From positions 14,706-78,705 of the forward strand of contig CAKZVT010000025.1 in assembly GCA_937922435.1 (NCBI GenBank): 64,000 bases of DNA, in the 5' to 3' direction. The notes beneath the pieces are model-generated. The model saw only the letters and a list, made by a program, of their open reading frames with translations. It was not told the origin of the DNA and made no database searches. This document shows, one piece after another, positions 27,790 to 35,758 of the stretch. Positions within the stretch are counted from its first letter, which is position 1. Each line of letters opens with the position of its first letter. Position numbers and translations under genes: made by a program. This DNA comes from an uncultured Prevotella sp. (lineage in GTDB: Bacteria; Bacteroidota; Bacteroidia; Bacteroidales; Bacteroidaceae).

Positions 27790-28620
27790 TTAAGCTTCGT
27801 CCGTGTGATTGGCTTCGTATGTCTGAGCAATAGAATAACCAACCTCATCGAGTGCGTATGTCAGCTTGTCGATCTTGTTTGTGAATGTGTTATAAGCAAT
27901 AACCGAGCACCAAGAAGTCAAAATACCGAACGCGGTGTTAATCAACGCCTCAGAAATACCTGTAGAAAGAGCGAGAGAGTCGCCACCGCCACCAGCTGCC
28001 AAAGCCTGGAATGAACGAATCATACCGATGACAGTACCAAGAAGTCCGGTAAGCGTACCAAGCGTAACGATGGTTGCGAGAATCGGGAGGTTCATCTGCA
28101 AGGTAGGCATCTCAAGCTGTGTAGCCTCCTCGTGAGCCTGCTGGATTTTAGCCACCTTCTGAGCTTTCTTCAGACCAGGAGCTGTTTCCATCTCCTTGTA
28201 TGCACGGAGAGAAGCAGAAACGACATTTGCAACTGAGCCTCTCTGCTTGTCGCAAATGCTTTGAGCTGCTGCGAAATCGCCTTTGCTTACGGCTGCCTTA
28301 ACGTTCAAAACGAACTTAGCCAAAGAGCCTTTGCCGAAAGCTGTGCGGAGAGCGAGCCAACGCTCGATGCTCAGTGCGATGACAGTAAGCAAGAGGGTCT
28401 GAATGATAGGCACGATGATACCACCTTTGTAGATAGTTCCGAGAAGGTTTGTCGGGTGACCATCGGGGTCGTTGCCTGCGAAGTTAGAAGGATTGCCGAG
28501 CAGGAACATGTATATGCAAATCGCGATGATAAGACATACAACGATAACCCAAATCGCTGCTCTGATTCCCTGGAAGCCCTGACTTTTCTTAGGGCTTGCT
28601 GCCTTTTGTGTAGTTGCCAT
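27790..28620 (-). CDS. exbB: ExbB/MotA/TolQ-family proton-channel protein
   Basis: A 276-residue inner-membrane protein. An N-terminal transmembrane helix (about residues 20-42) follows a short cytoplasmic tail, then a periplasmic loop and further helices (IIVPIIQTLLLTVIALSIERWL; PILATIVTLGTLTGLLGTVIGMIRSFQAL; TAFGILTSWCSVIAY). The motif GTLTGLLGTVIGMIRSF is the MotA/TolQ/ExbB signature that lines the proton path with ExbD. It is the first gene of the operon. Confidence 0.96.
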   Translation of the reverse strand: MATTQKAASPKKSQGFQGIRAAIWVIVVCLIIAICIYMFLLGNPSNFAGNDPDGHPTNLLGTIYKGGIIVPIIQTLLLTVIALSIERWLALRTAFGKGSLAKFVLNVKAAVSKGDFAAAQSICDKQRGSVANVVSASLRAYKEMETAPGLKKAQKVAKIQQAHEEATQLEMPTLQMNLPILATIVTLGTLTGLLGTVIGMIRSFQALAAGGGGDSLALSTGISEALINTAFGILTSWCSVIAYNTFTNKIDKLTYALDEVGYSIAQTYEANHTDEA

Positions 28621-28727
28621 AATTTTAATTTAATTTGTTAGTTAATTATTAAGTTATAAAGTTTCGATTTAACGTTAATAGACTTCTTGTTTTTCGGTAA
28701 AAGGCCGTCCTCGCATGTACAAGCACA

Positions 28728-28735
28728 CAAAGATA
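28728..28735 (-). promoter_or_regulatory. Promoter -7 element for the exbB operon
   Basis: TATCTTTG on the minus strand, about 108 bp upstream of the exbB ATG. The -33 TTG is poorly matched. It is the only such motif in the 218-bp gap 28621-28838. Confidence 0.55.
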
Positions 28736-28838
28736 ACCATATTACAAAAAACAGAAGCACATGACCCTGTGTTTTTAACAATGTTTTTGACTTTTATCAA
28801 TATCTTTTCGTTACACAAAGCCATCCAGCCGCAAGCTT

Positions 28839-30032
28839 TCACTTCAACTTCGCCAAAGCCGCTTTCACTCTCGCCATGGCTTCACGTATGTTATCATCGC
28901 TTGTGGCATAGCTTATGCGGAAACACTCCGAATCGCCGAAAGCATCGCCTGCAACCGTCGCAACATGCCCTACTTCAAGCAGATACAAAGCGAAATCGGT
29001 AGAATTGCAGATTGTGCGCACGCCGTCACTCTTTCCGAAGAAACTGCTACACTTGGGGAACACATAGAAAGCTCCCTCCGGAACGTTTACGTCCAAGCCG
29101 GGAATTTCTTTTATCAGGCTTACAATCAAGTCGCGCCTACGTTCAAAAGCCTTCCTCATGTCCTCCACACAATCCTGCGATGCGGTATAAGCAGCAACCG
29201 CAGCTTTTTGGCTTACAGAACAGGGGCCGCTCGTGTACTGCCCTTGCAGTTTGTTGCAACCTTTGACAATCCATTCCGGAGCGGCAATGAATCCTATGCG
29301 CCATCCTGTCATGGCATAAGCCTTCGACACTCCGTTCACAACAATAGTCCGTTCCTTCATGCCGGGAACGTGTGCAATGCTGTTGTGCCTGCCTATATAA
29401 TTAATGTGTTCATAGATTTCGTCCGCCAGGACATAAAGCCCCTCATGTCTTTTTATAACTTCGGCCAGCCCTTCAAGCTCCGCCTTGGAGTACACGCTGC
29501 CGGTAGGATTGCTTGGCGAGCAGATTATCAACATGCGCGTCTTTGGCGTTATTGCGGCTTCGAGTTGCTCGGGAGTAATCTTGAAGTTCTGTTCGAAGCC
29601 TGCCTCAAGAATAACAGGCACGCCTCCGGCCAACTTGACCATTTGCGGATAACTAACCCAATAAGGCGCAGGTATTATCACTTCCTCGCCGTCATTGACA
29701 AGTGCCATAACCGTGTTGCATACGCTTTGCTTCGCGCCATTTGACACCAGCACTTCATTCACAGAGTAGTCAAGGCCGTTTTCCCTCTTAAGCTTCTCCA
29801 CTATGGCCTCACGCAAATCCATATATCCAGGCACAGGAGAATACCTCGAATAATTGTCATCGATGGCTTTCTTGGCTGCAGCCTTTATGTGTTCCGGGGT
29901 GTTGAAGTCAGGCTCACCGACACTCATGTTGATTACATCGATGCCCTGTGCCTTCATCTCGCCGCTTTTCTGCGACATTGCGAGAGTGGCTGAAGGAGCC
30001 AAACGATTAAGACGGTCTGATAATTGTGCCAT
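28839..30032 (-). CDS. aspC: PLP-dependent aminotransferase (aspartate aminotransferase type)
   Basis: A 397-residue class I/II aminotransferase. Pyridoxal-phosphate residues are Lys237 in NGVSKAYAMTGWRIG, Asp204 and Tyr207 in ADEIYEHI, Asn175 in SNPTGS and a C-terminal Arg in CFRISYATSDD. The start MAQLSDRLNRLAPSAT at 30032 agrees with family members of about 400 residues. Likely reaction: L-aspartate plus 2-oxoglutarate to oxaloacetate plus glutamate; the exact substrate specificity cannot be read. It is followed by the exb promoter region and has its own promoter. Confidence 0.93.
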   Translation of the reverse strand: MAQLSDRLNRLAPSATLAMSQKSGEMKAQGIDVINMSVGEPDFNTPEHIKAAAKKAIDDNYSRYSPVPGYMDLREAIVEKLKRENGLDYSVNEVLVSNGAKQSVCNTVMALVNDGEEVIIPAPYWVSYPQMVKLAGGVPVILEAGFEQNFKITPEQLEAAITPKTRMLIICSPSNPTGSVYSKAELEGLAEVIKRHEGLYVLADEIYEHINYIGRHNSIAHVPGMKERTIVVNGVSKAYAMTGWRIGFIAAPEWIVKGCNKLQGQYTSGPCSVSQKAAVAAYTASQDCVEDMRKAFERRRDLIVSLIKEIPGLDVNVPEGAFYVFPKCSSFFGKSDGVRTICNSTDFALYLLEVGHVATVAGDAFGDSECFRISYATSDDNIREAMARVKAALAKLK

Positions 30033-30053
30033 AATAAAGTTGATTTGTCCCTG

Positions 30054-30061
30054 CAAAATTA
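30054..30061 (-). promoter_or_regulatory. Promoter -7 element for the aminotransferase gene
   Basis: TAATTTTG on the minus strand, 21 bp upstream of the ATG at 30032. The -33 TTG is not evident. Confidence 0.5.
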
Positions 30062-30152
30062 ATTAATTTATTCGTTTTTCGGAAATAAAAGAAGTGATAT
30101 TTTCATGACAAAAACAAAAAAGCGCCTACATTAAGGCTACATTTCGGCATTT

Positions 30153-31361
30153 TTACAGATGCAGAGTATGCCCCATGCGGTCTTTCTTTGTCTTCAAGTA
30201 TTTATAGTCATACTCGTTTGGAGTTATCTCTATAGGCACATTCTCCACTATTTCAAGGCCGTAGGCTTCCAGCCCCACGCGCTTGGTAGGATTGTTCGTC
30301 ATCAGCCTCATCTTGTGTACCCCAAGATGGCGGAGCATCTGCGCACCGCAACCGTAGTCGCGCTCGTCGGGCTTGAAGCCGAGATGCACATTCGCGTCGA
30401 CCGTGTCATACCCCTCCTCTTGCAGCTTGTACGCCTCGATTTTGTTCATAAGACCAATGCCGCGGCCTTCCTGCTGCATGTATATCAGTACGCCCTTGCC
30501 TTCCTTTTCTATCATTTGCATTGCCTTGTGCAGCTGCTGTCCGCAGTCGCAGCGCTTGCTTCCGAGGATGTCGCCAGTGGCGCACGACGAATGCACGCGC
30601 ACCAGAATGGGCTCGTCTTCCCTCCACTCGCCCTTTATCAAGGCCATGTGTTCAAGACCGCTACTTGTCTGGCGGAAAGGAATCAGCTTGAAATGCCCGT
30701 ACTCTGTAGGCATGTCCACAGTCTGTCCTACCGTTATCAGCGACTCGCGCTGCAGGCGGTAGGCTATCAGGTCCTTTATGGATATTATTTTAAGGCCGTA
30801 TTCGGCGGCAAACTCAAGCAGTTGTGGCAAGCGCGCCATCGTTCCGTCGTCATTCATGATTTCCATCAACGCGCCGGCAGGATAAAGCCCGGCCAGTTTG
30901 CACAAGTCAACCGCAGCCTCGGTGTGTCCGCTGCGCCTCAACACTCCGTTGTCTTGGGCATAGAGCGGATTTATGTGTCCCGGCCGGCCAAAAGTCTTTG
31001 GGGTGGATGCAGGGTCGGCAAGAGCCTTTATGGTTTCAGCCCTGTCGTGCGCCGAAACTCCTGTTGTGCAGCCTTCGAGCTTGTCTATTGTCACGGTAAA
31101 AGGTGTGCCTAGCACCGACGTGTTCTCTACCACTTGGCGCGGCAGGTCAAGCTCGTCGCACCTGCTTAAGGTTATAGGTGCGCACAGCACTCCACGCGCG
31201 TGCTTGAGCATGAAGTTCACCTTCTCGGCGGTAATTTTTTCCGCAGCGATAATCAGGTCGCCTTCATTCTCCCTGTCTTCGTCGTCAACTACTATGACAA
31301 ACTTTCCTTCCTTGAAATCGGCCAAAGCCTCTTCCACGGTATTTATTTTCATCTTTTCCAT
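30153..31361 (-). CDS. ribBA: Bifunctional 3,4-dihydroxy-2-butanone-4-phosphate synthase / GTP cyclohydrolase II
   Basis: A 402-residue fusion that makes both precursors of riboflavin. The N-terminal RibB half (about 1-200) contains DDEDRENEGDLI and HARGVLCAPI. The C-terminal RibA half has VRVHSSCATGDILGSKRCDCGQQL with the zinc cysteines, and QQEGRGIGLMNKI. Both halves look complete. The ATG at 31361 (MEKMKINTVEE) or the one at 31352 may be the start; a GTG at 31373 is less likely. The gene starts 36 bp after the LptF/G-type gene, so they probably share a transcript. No FMN riboswitch is apparent in that short gap. Confidence 0.96.
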   Translation of the reverse strand: MEKMKINTVEEALADFKEGKFVIVVDDEDRENEGDLIIAAEKITAEKVNFMLKHARGVLCAPITLSRCDELDLPRQVVENTSVLGTPFTVTIDKLEGCTTGVSAHDRAETIKALADPASTPKTFGRPGHINPLYAQDNGVLRRSGHTEAAVDLCKLAGLYPAGALMEIMNDDGTMARLPQLLEFAAEYGLKIISIKDLIAYRLQRESLITVGQTVDMPTEYGHFKLIPFRQTSSGLEHMALIKGEWREDEPILVRVHSSCATGDILGSKRCDCGQQLHKAMQMIEKEGKGVLIYMQQEGRGIGLMNKIEAYKLQEEGYDTVDANVHLGFKPDERDYGCGAQMLRHLGVHKMRLMTNNPTKRVGLEAYGLEIVENVPIEITPNEYDYKYLKTKKDRMGHTLHL

Positions 31362-31396
31362 ATTGATGTACACCTTTCTTATATATTAGTCCGGCG

Positions 31397-33307
31397 TCAT
31401 TTGCCTGACACCAGAATCTCCCCTATCCTTTTCAGCATGCCGTCATTGGTTGCCTTCACCGTCTTCAAGTCGTGCAGCAGCCTCAGCCTGAACCTCCACA
31501 TCCTGAAATACAGGAACACGCCGACAGGCACCACAACCGCAGCCGCCACGTTCATCCACTTCCGTTCGAACGGCCTTGTATGCGCCTTCACCGCCATGAA
31601 CGGGTAATCATTGAGCAGGCCAAGCACCTGTTTGTCCTTGGTGTTCGACAAATCCTCTATGACTGCCTCCATCCTCACACTTATTTCCTCGATAGTATGG
31701 TCGGGGCTGTACTTGAAGAACACCTTGCCCACGTTTGGAGCCATGAGCAAGTTGTGTTGGCGGGCATAATCGGTTATTTCCTCGCTTATGCGCCTCAACT
31801 CTTCCGCATCGGCCGCATAGTCGGGGTCGTTGATTATTACGTCCTTCCTGTACACGGCGCGCTTCATGCGCAGGCCGAGCAGCTTCATCAGCATGTTGCG
31901 GTAGAAGTCTACATTGAACACCACCGAATCGTTGTTGGCCTTATACGTGAAGAACACCGCAAGCGGCGTAAGCACGGCCAGCGAAATGGTCTTGCCGAAC
32001 CAGATTGTCCACTCGCCTATACGCGCCATTCGGTATCCGGAGTTGTCAAAGATGAAGAACACGATGAACACCAGCACCGAAATGATGACAGGCACGCCGA
32101 GTCCGCCCTTCCTGATGATTGCGCCGAGCGGAGCGCCTATGAAAAAGAAGAGAATGCACTGCAGCGCCACGGAGAACTTGTTGATGGCTTCTATCTTGTG
32201 CTGCCTTATAAGGCGGTCGCCGTCAGAAGTCAGCATGCCCTTGAAGTCGAGGTCGCTCATCTCGTTCCTCACTTTGCCCATAGCCGCATTGACTGCGTCA
32301 AGTTTCCTGTCGGCCGACAGACGTCCGTATATGGAGTCGAAACTGAAGGTCTTTGTAGCCGCCATCTTCACGGCCCTTGCCGAGTCTTCCCTGCTTACAC
32401 CGCTGTTTGCATAATAGCGTTCGTGCGCATCCTTGTAGAACATCCGCCCCACACTGTCGTACACATGGTTTAGCGAATCTATGTCGAGGGCAATCTGCCT
32501 CACGCTCTTTCCTTTTGAATTGTTCGACAACGCGCTGGCGTCTGCCACGTTGAAGTCGGAATCAAAGTCAAGCAATATGGTCTTTTTCACAAACGTCTCC
32601 CTGCGGTAAGGCACACCCGTGCCGCGCATCACCTGCTGCGACTTCATGTTCTCAAACCACTCGCCGCTGTGGAGCGTAAGCAGCAGGTGCTTCTTCTCCG
32701 CCGTAGACTGCAGCATGCCCGAGTCGGCCAGTATGATTGCGGCGTCCTCATAGCTGTCAGTCATCTTGTATATCATCACGCCGTAGAGCATGCCCGTTTC
32801 CAAGTCTTTCTGCTGCACGTACAGGTTGCAGCCCGGTATGCCGTCGTAGAACACGCCTTCAGGTATTTCCAGTTCCGGGCTTTTCTGCTTCATCGACAGC
32901 AGCAGGCGCGAGAACGACATGTTGGCGTTAGGCCCTATGACGTTCTGGAAATAGAACGAGCCGAATGAGATGAGCACAACTATCACTATCAACGGCCTGA
33001 ACGCCTGCATCAGCGATATGCCGGCAGCCTTTATTGCCGTGAGTTCGCTGCTCTCGCCCAAGTTGCCAAAGGCAATGAGCGACGACAGCAGTATGGCCAG
33101 CGGCAGGGCCTGCGGCACGAGCATAAGGCTCATGTACCAGAAGAACTGCGCAAGCACGTCCATGGAAAGCCCCTTGCCTATCAGCTCGTCGATGTATTTC
33201 CAAAGGAACTGCATCATCAATATGAACTGACAGATAAAGAACGTTCCGACGAACAGCAGCCCGAATTGCTTGGCTATGAACTTGTCTAATTTTCTTATGC
33301 GAAACAT
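31397..33307 (-). CDS. LptF/LptG-family permease (lipopolysaccharide export)
   Basis: A 636-residue YjgP/YjgQ-type permease, the membrane partner of LptB in lipopolysaccharide transport. Start LDKFIAKQFGLLFVGTFFICQFILMMQFLW and the segment YMSLMLVPQALPLAILLSSLIAFGNLGE are typical, and a periplasmic domain follows (to about residue 370). Three further transmembrane helices with FFFIGAPLGAIIRKGGLGVPVIIS follow. The C-terminal extension of about 150 residues after the last paired helix (starting near RMKRAVYRKDVII) is longer than in gammaproteobacteria and seems a Bacteroidetes feature. First gene of the unit with ribBA. Confidence 0.9.
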   Translation of the reverse strand: MFRIRKLDKFIAKQFGLLFVGTFFICQFILMMQFLWKYIDELIGKGLSMDVLAQFFWYMSLMLVPQALPLAILLSSLIAFGNLGESSELTAIKAAGISLMQAFRPLIVIVVLISFGSFYFQNVIGPNANMSFSRLLLSMKQKSPELEIPEGVFYDGIPGCNLYVQQKDLETGMLYGVMIYKMTDSYEDAAIILADSGMLQSTAEKKHLLLTLHSGEWFENMKSQQVMRGTGVPYRRETFVKKTILLDFDSDFNVADASALSNNSKGKSVRQIALDIDSLNHVYDSVGRMFYKDAHERYYANSGVSREDSARAVKMAATKTFSFDSIYGRLSADRKLDAVNAAMGKVRNEMSDLDFKGMLTSDGDRLIRQHKIEAINKFSVALQCILFFFIGAPLGAIIRKGGLGVPVIISVLVFIVFFIFDNSGYRMARIGEWTIWFGKTISLAVLTPLAVFFTYKANNDSVVFNVDFYRNMLMKLLGLRMKRAVYRKDVIINDPDYAADAEELRRISEEITDYARQHNLLMAPNVGKVFFKYSPDHTIEEISVRMEAVIEDLSNTKDKQVLGLLNDYPFMAVKAHTRPFERKWMNVAAAVVVPVGVFLYFRMWRFRLRLLHDLKTVKATNDGMLKRIGEILVSGK

Positions 33308-33350
33308 CGTTTTCCCTATCGTATGGTTGCGGCATCGCCTTACCAGTGTG

Positions 33351-33380
33351 CAAAATTAGCACAAAAATATCAGAAAACAA
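33351..33380 (-). promoter_or_regulatory. Promoter for the lptF/G-ribBA unit
   Basis: TAATTTTG (33351-33358, minus strand) with TTG exactly 19 bp upstream (33378-33380). It lies 43 bp before the ATG at 33307. Confidence 0.75.
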
Positions 33381-33387
33381 TATATAA

Positions 33388-33535
33388 AGGTGAGAAAGTG
33401 AGAAGGTGAGAGAGTGAGAAGGTGAGAGAGTGAGAAGGTGAGAAGGTGAGAGGGTGAGAGGGTGAGAAATAAATACGCTCTACCGCCTCACACTTCGGCC
33501 TTCTCACTTTCTCACCTTCTCACCCTCTCACCTTT
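33388..33535. repeat. GTGAGAA heptamer tract and its inverted copy
   Basis: From 33388 to about 33468 there are some eleven degenerate heptamers GTGAGA(A/G). About 30 bp later an inverted set (TTCTCAC/TCTCACC, 33499-33535) runs up to the stop codon of the START-like gene at 33535. The two arms can form a long hairpin. A related tract occurs at 45953-45990. Confidence 0.85.
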
Positions 33536-33933
33536 CAAAGTCCCGTCGAGCGGTGCAGCGCCTCCATGTTGGCGTCCCAGATGTCTTCAAGCGTGGCGGT
33601 GTCGCCGTCGGGAGCATAGTCGGTGATTACCAGGATGTAGTCGTCCGTTATGTCGCTCTTCTCCATGCGCAGCTCAAGGTACGTGTCGCGGTATTCCTCC
33701 TCGCTCCAGCGCAGGCGTATGTACTCGTTGTCTTTCTTGTCAATCAACGAGGCCGTCCTCGTCTCATGGTGGCTCCAAGGGTTGCCCCAGGTGAAAGTCA
33801 GCGTGTCGCCGTCGCGCTTCACCTCGTCGGCAAGCCACTTTGCAAGCCCCTCGGGAGTGCTCATCAGCGACCATATTATATTGGCCGACTTCGAGCGCAG
33901 CTCTCGCTCTATACTGATTTTATTCGCTTCCAT
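33535..33933 (-). CDS. START-like domain protein
   Basis: A 132-residue protein with the SRPBCC/START-like pattern: MEANKISIERELRSKSANIIWSLMSTPEGLAKWLADEVK is a beta strand and helix, then strands (DGDTLTFTWGNPWSHHETRTASLI) and a final helix (LEDIWDANMEALHRSTGL). Such folds bind hydrophobic ligands. Small proteins of this type are widespread in Bacteroidetes and uncharacterised. It is a single gene with its own promoter. Confidence 0.8.
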   Translation of the reverse strand: MEANKISIERELRSKSANIIWSLMSTPEGLAKWLADEVKRDGDTLTFTWGNPWSHHETRTASLIDKKDNEYIRLRWSEEEYRDTYLELRMEKSDITDDYILVITDYAPDGDTATLEDIWDANMEALHRSTGL

Positions 33934-33960
33934 AAATCATGACGTGAGAGTATTTTGCCA

Positions 33961-33990
33961 CAAAAATAATAATTTTGTTCAAGAAAACAA
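33961..33990 (-). promoter_or_regulatory. Promoter for the START-like gene
   Basis: TATTTTTG (33961-33968, minus strand) with TTG 19 bp upstream (33988-33990), 27 bp before the ATG at 33933. Confidence 0.72.
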
Positions 33991-34009
33991 CAAAAAAGCG
34001 CGATATTTT

Positions 34010-34039
34010 TTGGTATGTAAATAAATTGTATTACCTTTG
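34010..34039 (+). promoter_or_regulatory. Promoter of the tRNA gene
   Basis: TTG at 34010-34012, 19 bp spacer, TACCTTTG at 34032-34039. The tRNA starts 24 bp later. Confidence 0.8.
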
Positions 34040-34062
34040 CACCCGCAAAAAGGACATTCTTT

Positions 34063-34136
34063 GGCGGGATAGCTCAGCTGGTTAGAGCGTCGGATTCATA
34101 ATCCGGAGGTCGTGGGTTCGGGTCCCACCCCCGCTA
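34063..34136 (+). tRNA. tRNA with CAT anticodon (tRNA-Met type)
   Basis: A 74-nt cloverleaf: acceptor GGCGGGA/CCCCGCT, D-arm GCTC/GAGC, anticodon stem TCGGA/TCCGG with loop TTCATAA (anticodon CAT), and T-arm GTGGG/CCCAC with loop TTCGGGT. CCA is not encoded; discriminator is A. The sequence fits elongator tRNA-Met. A tRNA-Ile with lysidine-modified C cannot be fully excluded without comparison, but a Met-like body is more likely. Pair 7-66 is A-C, a mismatch at the base of the acceptor stem. Confidence 0.93.
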
Positions 34137-34144
34137 CAAAGGTT

Positions 34145-34174
34145 AAAGGCCGAAGCATAGCTTCGGCCTTTTTT
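34145..34174 (+). terminator. Terminator of the tRNA gene
   Basis: A 12-bp perfect stem AAAGGCCGAAGC/GCTTCGGCCTTT (34145-34156 / 34160-34171) with loop ATA, followed by a T-tract. Confidence 0.92.
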
Positions 34175-34221
34175 CGTATCAATCAGCCATTATTTGCATG
34201 CCGACTTGCGGCAACATACCG

Positions 34222-34309
34222 TGCAAAAGACCGTCTTTCACTGTGCGAAAGGCCATCTTTCGCACGCTAAAAGGCCATCTTTTACAGGCCGAAAGACGGC
34301 CTTTTGCAA
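34222..34309. repeat. AAAAGGCC palindrome array, block D
   Basis: Four units (GCAAAAGACCGTCTTTCAC, GCGAAAGGCCATCTTTCGC, CTAAAAGGCCATCTTTTAC, CGAAAGACGGCCTTTTGC) at about 21-bp intervals, after the tRNA terminator. Together with the element at 34382-34554 it fills the gap 34137-34618 before the histidine-kinase stop; no gene is visible. Confidence 0.85.
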
Positions 34310-34381
34310 GGCGGTTTATAACACGCTGGGAACCAAGCATTTACATGTCACATTAAAAACTCGTGGGTTCAGCATAATAAA

Positions 34382-34554
34382 ACATCCTTTGTAGGGACAT
34401 AATTAGCTTAACGCTGACCTTTGGTTCATTATGTCCGCACGCCGCGAAGAGGCGTATTCAACAAGCAACGCCAATAAAATACGTTTCTGCGAAACATGCG
34501 GACATAATGAACCGAAGGTCAGCGTTAAGCTAATTATGTCCCTACAAAGGATGT
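34382..34554. mobile_element. Inverted-repeat element (MITE-like), copy 1
   Basis: Arms 34382-34438 and 34498-34554 are inverted copies of about 57 bp, ending in ACATCCTTTGTAGGGACATA at one side and its complement at the other. Each arm carries the inner palindrome GGACATAAT...ATTATGTCC, interrupted here by AGCTTAACGCTGACCTTTGG. No transposase is encoded. A second, shorter copy is at 43352-43473. No clear target duplication can be named by eye. Confidence 0.75.
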
Positions 34555-34618
34555 ATTCGCTGCCTGTGGAAAATACTGTTACATCAAACTCACGTCAAGA
34601 GCAGATGCGAACACCGCG

Positions 34619-35758
34619 TCAATTGAACGTCAGGCGGAACGTCTTTAGTCCCTTTTCCTTGCCCTGCACAAGCTGTATTGTGCCGTTGCTAACACGCATG
34701 ATTTGCCTTGAGATGGACAGGCCGATGCCACTGCCGTCCTTCTTCGTGGTAAAAAACGGGATGAATATGTGCGCCGCCACGTCGTCGGGGATGGGCTGCC
34801 CGTCGTCAGTCACGTCTATGATTACCGCGTCCGCCTCGTCTGTGTACGCCTTTACGCTTACGTGTCCGCCATCCGCCGTTGCCTCGGCGGCATTCTTCAG
34901 CAGGTTCTGCACCACCCTTCCGAGCAGTCCCTCGTCGGCGTACACCAGCAGGTCGGCAGGCGTTACGTCGACGCTCACCGTGCATCCCGGCTTCATCAGC
35001 GGCTCGGCCAACCTCGCCATGCGCTCTATGAACGGCTTTACGTAGAAGAGCTGCGGCGCAGGCGTGGGCACATGGGTGAACTTACGGTAATTCTCCACAA
35101 AGCGGATAAGCTCGCGGCTCGTGCGGTTGATTACCTCCAGTTCCTCCCTCCTGCCGTCGCCGGCCTGCTTGAGCATGGTGTCGCTAAGCGATACTATGGG
35201 CGTTATGGTATTCATTATTTCGTGCGTCAGCACGCGGATTAGCTTCACCCACGAGTCAATTTCCTGGTTGGCAAGCTCGCCCTTGATGTCGCTCATGGCA
35301 AGTATTTTCACGCGACGGCCTTTCAGCGTGGTGTAAGCCTCGCGCACGGAGAGGCTTCCGAGCCGGTCTTCCACCTGGCTGATGTGCGTAACGGCCTCCC
35401 TGCCGAGCAGCCGCAGTGCGGCTTTGTTGCAGCGCATCACTATGCCCCGACTGTCGTCAAGCACGAGTATGCCCGTGTCAACGCTGTCAATTATTAGCTC
35501 AAAGTATTTCTCGCGCTCCTTCTGCTCGTCGCGTGCGTGGCGCAGGATGTCCTTCACGCGGTTGAGCGAGGCGTTGAGCAGGTGGTCGTCTTCAAGCCGT
35601 CCGCCCTCGGGGAAGTGGAAGGTGTAGTCGCCATTGTCCAAGGCGTTGAAGAGGAAAGCCACCTTCTTCACCGTCTTCCTGTACCTGCGCCACTGCCACA
35701 AGCAGGCCGCGGCCAGCACGACAACCGCCCCGACAAGGGCGAGAATGCTAAAGTCCAT
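34619..35758 (-). CDS. Sensor histidine kinase of a sigma-54 two-component system
   Basis: A 379-residue kinase: one transmembrane helix (about 4-22), a HAMP/PAS-like region (about 80-170, FELIIDSVDTGILVLDDSRGIV), and a histidine-kinase core. The phospho-acceptor His179 lies in RVLTHEIMNTITPIVSL. The ATPase domain has Asn289 in NLLKNAAEA, the G1 box DVTDDGQPI and the G2 box GSGIGLSISR. It has almost no periplasmic domain, so it probably senses a membrane or cytoplasmic signal. Its ATG overlaps the end of the regulator gene by 11 bp, indicating coupling. Predicted to phosphorylate the adjacent NtrC-like regulator. Confidence 0.94.
   Translation of the reverse strand: MDFSILALVGAVVVLAAACLWQWRRYRKTVKKVAFLFNALDNGDYTFHFPEGGRLEDDHLLNASLNRVKDILRHARDEQKEREKYFELIIDSVDTGILVLDDSRGIVMRCNKAALRLLGREAVTHISQVEDRLGSLSVREAYTTLKGRRVKILAMSDIKGELANQEIDSWVKLIRVLTHEIMNTITPIVSLSDTMLKQAGDGRREELEVINRTSRELIRFVENYRKFTHVPTPAPQLFYVKPFIERMARLAEPLMKPGCTVSVDVTPADLLVYADEGLLGRVVQNLLKNAAEATADGGHVSVKAYTDEADAVIIDVTDDGQPIPDDVAAHIFIPFFTTKKDGSGIGLSISRQIMRVSNGTIQLVQGKEKGLKTFRLTFN

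Noticed and set aside
28715..29002. Plus-strand frame across the exb promoter region and aminotransferase end
   Set aside because: It overlaps the 3' end of a secure gene on the other strand and has no coding character.
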